A stretch of DNA of 64,000 nucleotides from Cyanophora paradoxa (Eukaryota; Glaucocystophyceae; Cyanophorales; Cyanophoraceae). A model generated the notes under the pieces. The model saw only the letters and a list, made by a program, of their open reading frames with translations, had not been told where the DNA came from and searched no databases. The translations under genes were made by a program, and so were the position numbers. Every line of letters starts with the position of its first letter. Within the stretch, counting starts at the first letter, position 1. Location: positions 868,001-932,000 of the forward strand of contig QPMI01000005.1 of the NCBI GenBank assembly GCA_004431415.1. Direction: 5' to 3'. Shown here piece by piece: positions 14,801 through 23,699 of this stretch.

Positions 14801-17800
14801 GGCGAGGAGGCGGGCTCTGGTGCGGCAAGCAGTCGCGATGCCGGCTCCAGCAGCGTTCGCTCATCGCAAGCTCGTCTGCACGGAACGGCGGCTGCATGTC
14901 CGTCGACGCTGCAGCCGATGTCGAAGTGGAAGACAGCGATCTCTCCGGATGCAAAGCGGCAGCGCAGGGAGGATGCATCCACGTGCAGGGAGAGCCGCTC
15001 ATGCAGCCCGATCGCGTACATTTGCTGCTCTCCCGCTCAAAATTGTCGGGGTGTTTCGCTGGAATATCGGGGGGCGGCGTCGCAGCGGACGACTTTGCTG
15101 TGGTTCGAATCGACGGCAGCAGCGTCAGCGGCAACCTGGCTGGTCTTTCAACGCTGTCAGAGGGACAGGCGCCTGTAGGGGACGCAGCTGGAGTGTATGC
15201 GGCTGGGCGAGCATCGGTCCGAATAACGACATCGACTCTGAAGGAGAACGTGGCTCAGCGGCGCGGGGGCGGTGTCGGGTCGGAGGCCGATGCGCGGCTG
15301 GTCTTGGACGGCACTCTGCTCGAAGGCAACGCCGCAAGTGAGCGCCTCGCCAGGAGTGCTCCGATGCAGAGTTTTGAGCAAAGTGCGCAGGGGAGGGCGG
15401 AGGCATCCACGCGTCGAGTCGAGACACGATGAAGTTGATTGCTTGCACGCTGCGGAACAACACTGCAGTTAGAGGAGGGGCCATCCTTGTCAAACAGGGC
15501 AACGCTAGCCTCGATTCTACCGCAGTTAGTCAGAACGAAGCGTCGCTGGGCGCAGGATTCTTCATCGAGAAGGATGCGTGCGGAGGGATTTCCTTTTCGA
15601 ATTCCTCCGTCTTCTCGAACAGCGCGAGTTTCGGCGGAGGCGGAATCTTCGTTAATACGCCGGACATTTCAGCGTGCACAAGCTTTTCCGCGCTTGCGTG
15701 CGCCGCCTATGCGGAGAACACGGCAGCCTATGGGCCCGCCTGTGCCACTCCGACCGAGCGAATCGTGCCGGAGCTTCTGTCGAGGCCAATCAATGTGGCG
15801 AGCGGCAAGCCCATTCTCTTCGAGGTGACTATGAAAGACGCGTACGGGTACGTGAGCGTGTTCCGTTTTCGAATGTCGGTATCCCTAAGGAAAGCCGCAG
15901 TTCCGTAGTGGCGGATACCGGAGCGCTCATTCAGGTGTCGGCTGCCAGCAATTTCCTTTCAGGTGAGCCTTTGCACGTTAGACGTTGTTAAAGAGCTGTG
16001 CAGCATTGCTAGAGCTGCGTAGTATTGCTAATTTGTTCTCATCTCCAGGCACAACCACAAACGCCACTTTGATCGGCGTCGCCGTTCTTTCGGATGTTCG
16101 CGTGATCGAAATGCCGGGTGCAGCGTACAACCTGAGCTTCTCTGTCGCGGATCGGCAGCTGCAGCCGGCCCCGCTCTCCGTTTTTCTGCGTGAGTGCATC
16201 CCAGGCGAAATCCTCGACAAGGTGGCCAAGCTCTGCAGCGAGTGGTGTGTTTGTGTTTGAAACTCAAAACGCCTTACAGGCTTCGTAGAATTGATGCCTC
16301 TGTTTATTGCGCAGCGGCCCCAATTTCTACAGCCTCAACCCTCAGGACGTCGCTTGCAGTCGGTGTCCAGAAGGCGCCTTGTGCGATGGGGGCTCGCGGA
16401 TTTACGCGAAAGAGTTCGTCTACGCGAGCGTCTAGCAGCAGTGCACTGCGCGCTCTGCTCGTAATCTTCTGAGCCGTCAATCGCGCAGAGGCTGGTTCCA
16501 AAGTGCATACGATCCGAACATCTTCATCGAGTGCCTGAACGGAAAGGAAAGCTGCCTCGGCGGACAGCCCTCGGCCTCGAGCTCTAGCACGCTTCTCCCA
16601 TCCAACAGCACCTGTCTGCGCAACGCGTCGGACCCAGGCGCAGCGACGGCGTCGAACACGACCCTGTGTCCTCCAGCTGGGCGCCGGAACCTGCTGGCGA
16701 TTTTAGTGGATACGGAGCTTGAGAGCCCGTACGTGTCGAAATGCAAGCCCGGGTACGAGGGACAGCTGTGCGGAGTTTGCGTGAACGGTTTTGGAAGGGC
16801 TGGTGCGTTCGGGTTTTTGTTTCCGCGCGATGCACGTTCACAGTCAGCAATCGCTAAGCTTAAGCGACTCGCGTCGCGATTGACCGCAGGGGACTACGCC
16901 TGCACCGAGTGCATGTCTCCTTCCGCTTCTGCTGCCATCGGGTTCTTCGTGGCACTGGCCTTTCTGCTTTTTGCGGGGTAAGCCGTGGCCTAGCGCAGTT
17001 GATTTGTATCAAATAATTGCTACCGCGGCCGACAACTGCGAACCGCAGATACATCACGTGGACGACAGTTTGTGATGCTAGCAACACGGACGAGGACGAG
17101 AAGCGCGGCATCTTCCTCCAGATCCTCCTCGAGTACCTGCAGCTCATCACCCTCTCGAAGAGCCTCTCCGTCCGGTGGCCGTCGGTGCTGAACGGGCTCC
17201 TCGGGGCCGAAGAGGCCATGGTCTCTCCGATGGAGCGCGTCGTCAACCTCGACTGCGTGCTCGGACTGACGAGGGAAGGCCACTCCGGAATCCGCCCAGT
17301 CTTCGCGAAGCTTCTGTGCGTAAGAGGCATCCGTTTTTTATGTGCTCATGAGCTTGACTGATGGCGCGTTTGCAACAGCTTCTATATTCTGCTGCCCACG
17401 ACGGCGACCGGTGTGTAATCATTGAATTTGTTTCGATCTTGAGATTCGTGCTGAAACCTTGGATCAGTGTTACCCTTCCTGATTGCGCTGCTGGTGCCGG
17501 TTATGCACGTTAGCTCAAAATATATTTCACGATGGACATCGGCGCTTCTCCGGCTCGCGACTCGGCGGATCAGGAAGCCAGATGATTCCTCGGCGACGGA
17601 TGACAGCCCAACGCAGCAAGCAGCCGATGGCACTGAGACCAGCGCTAGCGGAGACGGTAAGAACAACTGTGCCCGCAGAGAAAGCGCGGCAGCTGTCAAT
17701 GAGGAAGCGGACGCTATGTTGGAGGCAGTCATGGAGATGGACCTGCGCAAGAGCAGCTTCTGGGAGAACGCGAAGCACATCACACATATTGAAAAACGAA

Positions 17801-17805
17801 TTTAA
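1..17805 (+). CDS. Giant multi-exon host surface protein (CUB-like, TIG, beta-helix, TM), 5'-partial and cut at its 3' end
   Basis: This is a host gene on the plus strand with no start in the window. Coding exons are joined by short GT-AG introns. Junctions that keep the frame were seen at 157-225, 437-495, 8126-8190, 10936-11015, 12968-13039, 13190-13274, 15338-15390, 15963-16048, 16978-17048, 17316-17378 and 17411-17467 (53-86 bp each); other exons are not resolved. The order of repeats (CUB-like, IPT/TIG, Cys-rich, beta-helix, Cys-rich stalk, hydrophobic segments) suggests an adhesin- or receptor-like protein with a large extracellular part. The last exon reads into the palindrome at 17,782 and stops at 17,805, with a tail that looks foreign. 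That all segments form one gene is inferred from continuous strand, spacing and domain logic; two adjacent genes remain possible. Confidence 0.7.
6460..11290 (+). other. IPT/TIG repeat region of the host gene
   Basis: At least six segments show the TIG signature: a Pro-x-x-Gly turn, a Gly-Gly doublet, then a strand of the form TVTLSG/VTITG. Examples are SVSPASGKLAGGSTVTLSG (near 7370-7425), SIAPDHGPRN followed by VTITG (near 7645-7705), YIEGGTLVTLTG (near 9060-9095), AVSPQEGPLEGGTPVTLAG (near 10,200-10,257) and SVRGGERVTILG (near 11,020-11,055). TIG domains are immunoglobulin-like folds common in extracellular receptors. Two introns in this region, 8126-8190 and 10936-11015, join TIG coding frames exactly. 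Confidence 0.75.
11740..16190 (+). other. Cys-rich segment and right-handed beta-helix repeats of the host gene
   Basis: A Cys-rich motif containing DGCDCGCGSFDEDC (near 11,755-11,800) precedes a segment with the pattern GSYERPFETIARAL (near 12,090-12,135), typical of proteins that begin a parallel beta-helix. It is followed by about 4 kb of repeats rich in GGAL, GGGI, SxFxxN and GGxVxV turns, as in pectin-lyase-like folds and polymorphic outer-membrane-type repeats. Introns 12968-13039, 13190-13274, 15338-15390 and 15963-16048 interrupt it. A rigid extracellular stalk or adhesin role is inferred. Confidence 0.7.
16290..17781 (+). other. Cys-rich stalk and membrane segments at the 3' end of the host gene
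   Basis: A Cys-rich segment (KCKPGYEGQLCGVC, then CTEC) leads into a hydrophobic stretch (SAAIGFFVALAFLLFAG, ending at 16,978). A hydrophilic loop follows, then a second hydrophobic region formed across intron 17411-17467 (FYILLPTTAT joined to LPFLIALLVPVMHV). Both look like membrane spans. After about 90 more residues the host frame reaches the AT-rich palindrome and ends. A normal gene of this design would be expected to continue, so the 3' part was probably displaced to the far side of the viral insert. Confidence 0.65.
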
Positions 17806-17866
17806 ATCCCTCCGCTTCGCGCTTCGCGCTTCGCTCCTGGATTTAAATTCGTTTTTCAATATGTGT
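17782..17866. repeat. Perfect 28-bp inverted repeat at the host/element junction
   Basis: The arms 17,782-17,809 and 17,839-17,866 are exact reverse complements (AT-rich, starting ACACATATTGAAAAACG). The 29-nt spacer is GC-rich and made of CGCTT repeats. The palindrome sits exactly where GC-rich, intron-bearing host sequence changes to AT-rich viral sequence. It may be the terminal structure of the outer element or an independent fold-back repeat. The other end of the element is not in the window, so no terminal repeat or target duplication can be tested. Confidence 0.75.
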
Positions 17867-18185
17867 TAATTTAATACTAAAATACATATTTTTCGATTAA
17901 TTTCTTTAACTTTTTATGCAAACTTTGTATAAAATAATGCAAACTTTGTATTAAAAAATGAAAACGCGTTTACCAAAATGCATATTTTCGATTAAACTTC
18001 GATAGATTCAATTGATCTTATATCGATTGATTATGTACTTTGTTGTTTACATACAAATCTGCGATAGATTAACATTAAACTACTTAAAGATCGATATAAT
18101 CGCGATTAAATTGCATAAATTCGCATAAACTCGATATATCTCTCATGTATTGAAGTAGACCACCGCCCATTCTGTATCGAAAAAC

Positions 18186-18460
18186 ACAAAAAGTGTCACA
18201 GAGTTGCATTGTGTCCAATTGAACAATCGATGAGATTGCTGATGTACATTTTTGCACCGAAAAAGTGTCACAGAGTTGCATTATCTCCAATTAAACAATC
18301 GATTAGATTGCGGGATTTTCTATTGGAATATATCGGAACTGCATGGTCTCCAATTAAACAATCGATGAGATTGCGGATGTATATTTTAGATTGAAAAAAG
18401 TGTCACAGAGTTGCATTATCTCCAATTGAACAATCGATTAGATTGCATATGTTCTATAAA
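18186..18460. repeat. Four imperfect tandem repeats of about 70 bp
   Basis: Units start near 18,188, 18,260, 18,330 and 18,395. Three share AAGTGTCACAGAGTTGCATT; the third starts in a diverged form. All contain a core of the form TCTCCAATTAAACAATCGAT followed by AGATTGC. Spacing is 66-72 bp and the units have diverged. The function is unknown; protein-binding sites near an element end are a possibility. Confidence 0.75.
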
Positions 18461-18560
18461 ACAGAATAATTGAGATCAAGTGTGACAGGTAGTATTCAAA
18501 TGATATTCAGTAAGAGATAGTTTTGTTTTTGAGAAAGTCAGTAAGAGGGGTGGAATGTCT

Positions 18561-18684
18561 GTGACGCCTGTGACGGCTGTGACGCCTGTTTTCAGAAGTC
18601 TGTCATTTTTGAAAATTTTAAAAAGTTTGAAAATAGGCGTCACAGGCGTCACAGGCGTCACACTCAATTAAATTAGGTGTCACA
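18561..18684. repeat. GTGACGCCT palindromic repeat, copy 1
   Basis: The left half has three tandem 9-mers (GTGACGCCT, GTGACGGCT, GTGACGCCT). A central AT-rich spacer follows, then three AGGCGTCAC 9-mers in reverse complement. The whole can fold into a long stem. A near-identical copy lies at 18,850-18,976 and an inverted one at 50,793-50,936. Confidence 0.85.
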
Positions 18685-18849
18685 GCGAAATTGCAGACCA
18701 TTTCCAGTAAGACAACTTTGCATTTTCAAAAAGGTTGATTAATGGATAGTGTTTTGGAGGTGTCAGAGGTGTCACAAGACGGATTTCAGTAAGACAAGAA
18801 TATATTCTCGAAAATCTCAGTAAGAGAAAGAGATTCCATTTTTAATTGG

Positions 18850-18976
18850 GTGTGACGCCTGTGACGGCTGTGACGGCTGTTTTCAGAAGTCTGTCATTTT
18901 TGAAAATTTTAAAAAGTTTGAAAGTAGGCGTCACAGGCGTCACAGGCGTCACAGTCAATTAAATAGGTGTCACACC
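18850..18976. repeat. GTGACGCCT palindromic repeat, copy 2
   Basis: A direct repeat of copy 1, including the central spacer (TTTTCAGAAGTCTGTCATTT), with a few substitutions. It lies upstream of the first outer-element gene. Confidence 0.85.
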
Positions 18977-19176
18977 CGATTATCTGACCATTTTCAGTAA
19001 GACCATCTGAAATTCTGAATTTCTCAGTGTCAACTAACTCGGAAATCGCAATACTCTATGTTTCTCCGATTTCTCCAACCCTGAAAACACACCTGTTATT
19101 CTCTCATCTATCTCATGAGATACTCTCGTTTCGCCAAAAATTGACAAACGATTTCCCATCATGCTGTAAAGGAAAC

Positions 19177-19443
19177 ATGCCGATTAACCAGCAATATCAC
19201 AATTTCCATGGAACTTACATCTTGATTGTGAATAGAATGCAAGATCATTATGAGATCTTTCAAGAGATGGGATTGCGAATTACAAGGAGATCAACTCTTT
19301 GTAGATTCTTGAAAAAGAATGGTGCTAAATGGGATAAGACAATTCGCCGATGGTATACAGAGGATGCTAAGAGTCCCCTTCTTAATATTTTCGAGACAGA
19401 TGGAGAGTTCTTCTATCAGGATCGGTTTAATCATTACCAATAG
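19177..19443 (+). CDS. Small hypothetical protein of the outer element
   Basis: The ATG at 19,177 gives an 88-residue protein. The frame is open further upstream, but that part is low-complexity and runs into the repeat region, so the later start is preferred. The protein has a basic centre (RITRRSTLCRFLKKNGAKWDKTIRRW) and acidic, aromatic C-terminal residues. I do not recognise a family; a nucleic-acid-binding role is only a guess. It converges on the minor capsid gene and overlaps its 3' end by 17 bp. Confidence 0.45.
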   Translation: MPINQQYHNFHGTYILIVNRMQDHYEIFQEMGLRITRRSTLCRFLKKNGAKWDKTIRRWYTEDAKSPLLNIFETDGEFFYQDRFNHYQ

Positions 19444-20359
19444 CCAAGAACTCCAACTGGAATGAGTTGTCAATCCCATTCATATCTACAAGATCACCAT
19501 AATAATCTCGAAACTCAACTGTTAACTCTCTAATCACCAGGTTTCGATCGGTTATTTTTATGTATTCACTGTGCTCTCCACTGTGATATACATACTGCCC
19601 AATATCTTTACTTAACTGCAATCTGAGAATCGCCCCTTGATTCTGTGGTTGTGATCTTGGGACAATATTGTGGTTTGTAGCAAATGGGGAGAGTTCTTTA
19701 ATGTGCATGTATAAATACTGTTCTGCATTCATGTCTGTCATCTTGGCTGCTTCTAACTTGTAGTTTAAGCGAGATGCCTCGAATTCATATCCTGTAAATG
19801 TTATTCCCCATTGGGGATGGTTTGGGGTGATTGGTATTCCTGCAAAATAGAGGAAATTCTCGGGAGCATATAAAGACCTTGCAGACTCTGGGAAATCGTA
19901 GTTCTGCTCTAATGAAGCGACCCAGTCAACAGAACTCACCCCAAGAAGTTTACCCAATCTCTGTGTAGATGCTACCATCTCGAATTGAACATTACTGTAA
20001 AACTCTAATTTGTAGGAGGTAGGATTGTAGTAGACCTTGAATGCATATGTGAGATTGTTGCTCCCAGTAAATGTGAAATTCAGACCATAATTATATGGAC
20101 TGGTGACCCCGAAATGCCCTTGATTAATATAACCACTTGGGAGAAGGAAGACCTGCTTGGTTTCAGAGATGCCTTGGTAGTAGAATCTGACAAGAAGGTG
20201 ATCTGTTCCAATGGAGTTATAGATGCTGTTGGGGATTTCTGCATACAAAACTCGACATTCTCTTGGTTTGGTCACTGGGGTTGTGAGTGCAACTTTGTAG
20301 GAGTTTTCTATTTGTCCATCTGATCGGTCTCTGCTATCTATATTGACCAGCCGAATCAT
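19427..20359 (-). CDS. Minor capsid (penton-like) protein, outer element
   Basis: A 310-residue protein beginning MIRLVNIDSRDRSDG. The NIDSRDR motif near the N-terminus is shared with the minor capsid genes of nested elements A and B, where it also lies directly beside, and divergent from, a major capsid gene. It is beta-rich with no signal peptide or membrane span. By position and motif it should be the jelly-roll protein at capsid vertices in Polinton-like viruses. It diverges from the gene at 20,388 across a 28-bp promoter gap. The family name rests on motif and context, not on a database search. Confidence 0.65.
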   Translation of the reverse strand: MIRLVNIDSRDRSDGQIENSYKVALTTPVTKPRECRVLYAEIPNSIYNSIGTDHLLVRFYYQGISETKQVFLLPSGYINQGHFGVTSPYNYGLNFTFTGSNNLTYAFKVYYNPTSYKLEFYSNVQFEMVASTQRLGKLLGVSSVDWVASLEQNYDFPESARSLYAPENFLYFAGIPITPNHPQWGITFTGYEFEASRLNYKLEAAKMTDMNAEQYLYMHIKELSPFATNHNIVPRSQPQNQGAILRLQLSKDIGQYVYHSGEHSEYIKITDRNLVIRELTVEFRDYYGDLVDMNGIDNSFQLEFLAIGND

Positions 20360-20387
20360 TTTAATATATGTTTATAGATAAAAGAAG
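20360..20387. promoter_or_regulatory. Divergent AT-rich promoter between two capsid genes
   Basis: Twenty-eight bases separate the two ATGs. They contain TTTAATATATG and TATAGATAAAAGAAG. Similar TATA-like stretches (ATAATAAAAGAGATA, TAATAAATATACA, TTAAATATAAAAGA) lie just upstream of the outer genes at 21,453, 23,700 and 63,416, so this is probably a common viral promoter type. Confidence 0.5.
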
Positions 20388-21398
20388 ATGCCTGTGGATT
20401 ACATCGAAGTGAGCTCTTTCAATACAATTTCGGGAGATGGACCAACTTCGAGTTTTATTGCTCGCCTCCCCAGCACCTATGAATTTGTGAGAGCAGTAAG
20501 ACTGGTTTCAGCAGAATTCTATAACAGCATTCCCATGGTGAGTGGTGAAACCAAAGTAGGAGATGTGACAATAGATAATGCAATCTACCTTTATTGGTCT
20601 GAATATTATTCTGGTGCAGGAAGCACTGGTATTCCAACTGATCGACCTGCTGCCGATTATGAGCAATGGAAGCACATTGTGATAAGTCGCAGCACACCCA
20701 TTCAAAACCACCAACAACTGGTGAATGTAATTAACTCCAAACTTGCATTGAGAGAGCCACCAGTAGCAATTCGCTGTAAATGGGATGATACACTGAAACG
20801 AGTAATATTCCATTCCACCATACCGTTTTACCTGGCTTTCTCAACTGCAATAAACCCAACCCAGGCGCAGATTCAGAGGTTTTTGAGTTCTGCTCGACTG
20901 CTTGGTCTTGATCCTGGGAGATATGGTAACACCCCAATCCAATCACAAGTTTATAATACTCTTACTGATGGTATCTTTACTGGGTCGATGGTGCATGGTA
21001 TCATATCTTCATTTGAACCTGAAAAGACCAGGGATAGTGTTCTGTTTGTGAGAGTAAAGGAGTTGGGTGATCTGGTTCAATGTGGTGATGGTCTCCTCAC
21101 TGGATATTTCCACAAAATCGTTGTTCCAGATAAAGATTATGGTGAGCATGTCGTTTATAATTCGACAGAAGCCCATCCGATTTATAAATACTATAACAAG
21201 AATCTGGGACTTTCCACATTTTCGGTTGATATTGTGAATGCAGTTAATGAACCAATTGATTTCGAGGGTCAACCTGTCCACCTCACCTTCGAAATTCGAT
21301 ATGGTGATGAACCTGCTGGTGATCCTGTGTACGAATACTTCAAGAGGAGAATGGCGGAAACACATCCATCTTATCCGGTTATTGCGAATTTTGCGTAA
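20388..21398 (+). CDS. Second capsid-associated (minor capsid-like) protein, outer element
   Basis: A 336-residue protein starting MPVDYIEVSSFNTISGDGPTS. Its N-terminal layout (short motif, then a strand such as FIARLPSTYEFVRAVRLVSAEFYNSI) resembles the opening of the NIDSRDR minor capsid proteins, where a strand of the form CRVLYAEIPNSIYN follows. A duplicated or structurally related capsid protein is therefore likely. It sits between the minor capsid gene and the MCP, inside the virion-gene block. There is no catalytic motif. A function as cement or a second vertex protein is inferred only. Confidence 0.5.
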   Translation: MPVDYIEVSSFNTISGDGPTSSFIARLPSTYEFVRAVRLVSAEFYNSIPMVSGETKVGDVTIDNAIYLYWSEYYSGAGSTGIPTDRPAADYEQWKHIVISRSTPIQNHQQLVNVINSKLALREPPVAIRCKWDDTLKRVIFHSTIPFYLAFSTAINPTQAQIQRFLSSARLLGLDPGRYGNTPIQSQVYNTLTDGIFTGSMVHGIISSFEPEKTRDSVLFVRVKELGDLVQCGDGLLTGYFHKIVVPDKDYGEHVVYNSTEAHPIYKYYNKNLGLSTFSVDIVNAVNEPIDFEGQPVHLTFEIRYGDEPAGDPVYEYFKRRMAETHPSYPVIANFA

Positions 21399-21452
21399 AA
21401 TCAAGGATCATTGGTGAATTTTTTATGTTGCAGTATAATAAAAGAGATAATC

Positions 21453-22826
21453 ATGGATATTACTTCGACCCTCCAACGTCTTTCTCTGAAAGAAGCTCTA
21501 ACAACCCCGGAAGAAGCCAAGGCGTTCTTCTTGGACAACTCTCTCATGCTTGGTCTTGAATCCAAGTCGAAGCCAGTTCTTGTTGTTGTGAACCCAAGCA
21601 ACACTTTCGAGAATAATGCTGGAAATCGCATTTCTTTCAAGCTCCCTCGCTACAATTTCTGTGGGAAACTCGAACTTGCGTTTGACCTTCCAGCTGTCAC
21701 TTTTGCTGGTGATACCGACCTTGTTCGCAATGGATACGTTCGCCCAGTTGGTGCTCTTGTCTCTCGACTTGAAATTACCTATGGATCTTACACCTTCCAT
21801 GTGCCTTCTGATTTCCTTGCTCATTTCCCTCTTATCTATTGCAGTGAGGATCAACTCGCCAAGAAGAAGCGTTCAATGGGAATGGTTCATGGTATCCCTG
21901 CCCATGGAACCAACCGACTTGGTGGGTCATTTTTCACTGAAATCCCAGTCCCATGGCTAAACCACTACCTACCTCTTGGTGCTCTCTCAGGAGAAATGGT
22001 GGTAACTGTCTGGTTCAAGGATGCTGGAAAGGGTTATGTTGAGACTTCTTATGGTGTTCGTGCTCTTCCAGTTGTTGGTGGAACAGCTGCTGATAAGACA
22101 GAGGATGATGGACTTGGTGCTACTGCTAATGCTACTCTTGCCCATGTTGGTCAACAAATCACCACTTTTGGAATTGGTGCAACAACAACCCCCGAAATTA
22201 AAGTCACTTCTCCTCGTCTTTACATGCATGCTATTAATGTTTCTGATGAACTGTTTGCTACTGTCATTGAGAAGGTGAAGACCACTGGTATGGCTATTCC
22301 TGCTCTGGATATTGGTTTCGTAGACAGTGTCAATTTTGCTGCAAAAGGCAATGCTCAACCAAATCGTATTAACCTGTCACAGATCTCTGGTCTTGTCTAT
22401 GGTCTTCTTGTTTCAGTTCGTGATGCCGCAGGTATTGATGGTTTCAATGGTTCCCACAGTGTCCTAAAAACGCATGCTAACTCAAAAGACATTACTTTCA
22501 CTGTTGAAATTAATGGTCAACGTCTCTATGCTACTGAGCCCATCCCTCTCCTCAAAGGTGCCGAATTAATTGCGGATGCCTTCAAGTGCTCGAATATGGA
22601 CAAGGTTGCAGACAAATATGTCCTCAGTGGTCTACCATTCTGTGTTGATGGAGAGAAAGCGATTCGCAACATTGCCCAGTCTGGCTATGTTGATCTCACG
22701 AACTCCTCCTCCTCTTTCCTCACTCTATACATGCCTTCTGACCAGACAATCACAGTTAATGTTCGTGCTCTCATGCACAGTTTCATTATTGTTGACAAAG
22801 ATGGGCTCCGACGAATTAATCTGTAA
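21453..22826 (+). CDS. Major capsid protein (double jelly-roll type), outer element
   Basis: The ATG at 21,453 (MDITSTLQRLSLKEAL) gives 457 residues. The frame is open to 21,411, but only a TTG is available there, and a TATA-like ATAATAAAAGAG lies just upstream of the ATG. The protein is beta-rich, with two blocks typical of Polinton, virophage and Polinton-like MCPs: an N-terminal barrel (NRISFKLPRYNFCGKLELAF, then VRPVGALVSRLEITYG) and a C-terminal barrel (DITFTVEINGQRLYATEPIP). Size and position between minor capsid and packaging ATPase genes support the call. It forms the pseudohexameric shell. Confidence 0.75.
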   Translation: MDITSTLQRLSLKEALTTPEEAKAFFLDNSLMLGLESKSKPVLVVVNPSNTFENNAGNRISFKLPRYNFCGKLELAFDLPAVTFAGDTDLVRNGYVRPVGALVSRLEITYGSYTFHVPSDFLAHFPLIYCSEDQLAKKKRSMGMVHGIPAHGTNRLGGSFFTEIPVPWLNHYLPLGALSGEMVVTVWFKDAGKGYVETSYGVRALPVVGGTAADKTEDDGLGATANATLAHVGQQITTFGIGATTTPEIKVTSPRLYMHAINVSDELFATVIEKVKTTGMAIPALDIGFVDSVNFAAKGNAQPNRINLSQISGLVYGLLVSVRDAAGIDGFNGSHSVLKTHANSKDITFTVEINGQRLYATEPIPLLKGAELIADAFKCSNMDKVADKYVLSGLPFCVDGEKAIRNIAQSGYVDLTNSSSSFLTLYMPSDQTITVNVRALMHSFIIVDKDGLRRINL

Positions 22827-22888
22827 AACCATGATCAGTAACGTTTCGTTATTTTTATCTATCTTTAATAAGAAAGATCTACAAAGCC

Positions 22889-23671
22889 ATGAACGACTTA
22901 GAGGAGTTTAATGCAGGTGAAATGATTAACCCACCATTTCGTGCACTTTTCATAGGCAAGTCTGCAACAGGTAAGTCAGAATGTGTGAAATATTGGTTGA
23001 AACAGCTGCATGATGCGAAAAAGATTGATACTGTTCTTGTTGTGAGTGGGACGTCCTTCAATCATTTTTGGGATGCAGTAGCCACATTGCAACTCGGGAA
23101 ATGGGATGCTGCTTACATTTCCAAATTACTGGATGAAAGGCAGGAGAAAATCGAAAAAGGGGAACCGGTCAATCACCTCTGTGTGGTCTTAGATGATTTA
23201 ATAGACAACGAAATCATTGACTTGACCCGAGACAAAATCGTGGGATCCCTGTATTCCAGAGGTCGCCATTCGAAAATCTCGATTATTTGCATCACACAGA
23301 AGCTGAGGAAGGTTTCATCAACAATTCGAGTAAATTCGGATTATGCTGTGTTTCTGAGTGCTGCAAATCGCAAAGAACTCGAAGCCATTGAAGAGGAGTA
23401 CAATATCATGCGAAACAAGGACGATTTCTATAAGATGTTTGAGGAGTATGTACACTCCTACCAATATATTGTGTGGTCTTCTGCGAATTATTCGGTGAAC
23501 TATTATGTTGATAAAGCGGATCTGGTCAAAGATTTCCCATTTCCTCGGTTCCACAGGAAGCCCAAAAAGAAAGAGGACGAATTACCATCTCCACAGAAAG
23601 AGGAAGCCCCAAAAGAGGTCAAGAGTGGTGTTCATTCGAATAAACTGATGCGATATAAGAGAGGTTTGTAA
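22889..23671 (+). CDS. FtsK/HerA-type genome-packaging ATPase, outer element
   Basis: A 260-residue protein with Walker A GKSATGKS (near residues 23-30) and Walker B LCVVLDD (near 92-98). A segment SRGRHSKISIICITQKLRKVS matches the sensor region of A32-like packaging ATPases. The tail is basic and low-complexity (KPKKKEDELPSPQKEE). It pumps DNA into preformed capsids. The nested elements carry homologues (34,092 and 47,692) with the same motif order, also directly after their MCP genes. Confidence 0.85.
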   Translation: MNDLEEFNAGEMINPPFRALFIGKSATGKSECVKYWLKQLHDAKKIDTVLVVSGTSFNHFWDAVATLQLGKWDAAYISKLLDERQEKIEKGEPVNHLCVVLDDLIDNEIIDLTRDKIVGSLYSRGRHSKISIICITQKLRKVSSTIRVNSDYAVFLSAANRKELEAIEEEYNIMRNKDDFYKMFEEYVHSYQYIVWSSANYSVNYYVDKADLVKDFPFPRFHRKPKKKEDELPSPQKEEAPKEVKSGVHSNKLMRYKRGL

Positions 23672-23699
23672 AATAATCTCTGCTTCTAATAAATATACA

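Larger units (their letters stand above)
17867..19176. other. AT-rich left flank of the outer element, no confident gene
   Basis: About 1.3 kb without a convincing reading frame. It holds low-complexity AT sequence, a four-unit tandem repeat, two copies of a palindromic GTGACGCCT repeat, and several scattered CAGTAAG motifs (18,509 onwards). Short frames here are repeat-driven and ignored. Confidence 0.6.

Noticed and set aside
18186-18460. Possible CRISPR-like array
   Set aside because: The repeats are imperfect, spacers are not unique sequences of constant length, only four units exist, and the setting is a eukaryotic virus.
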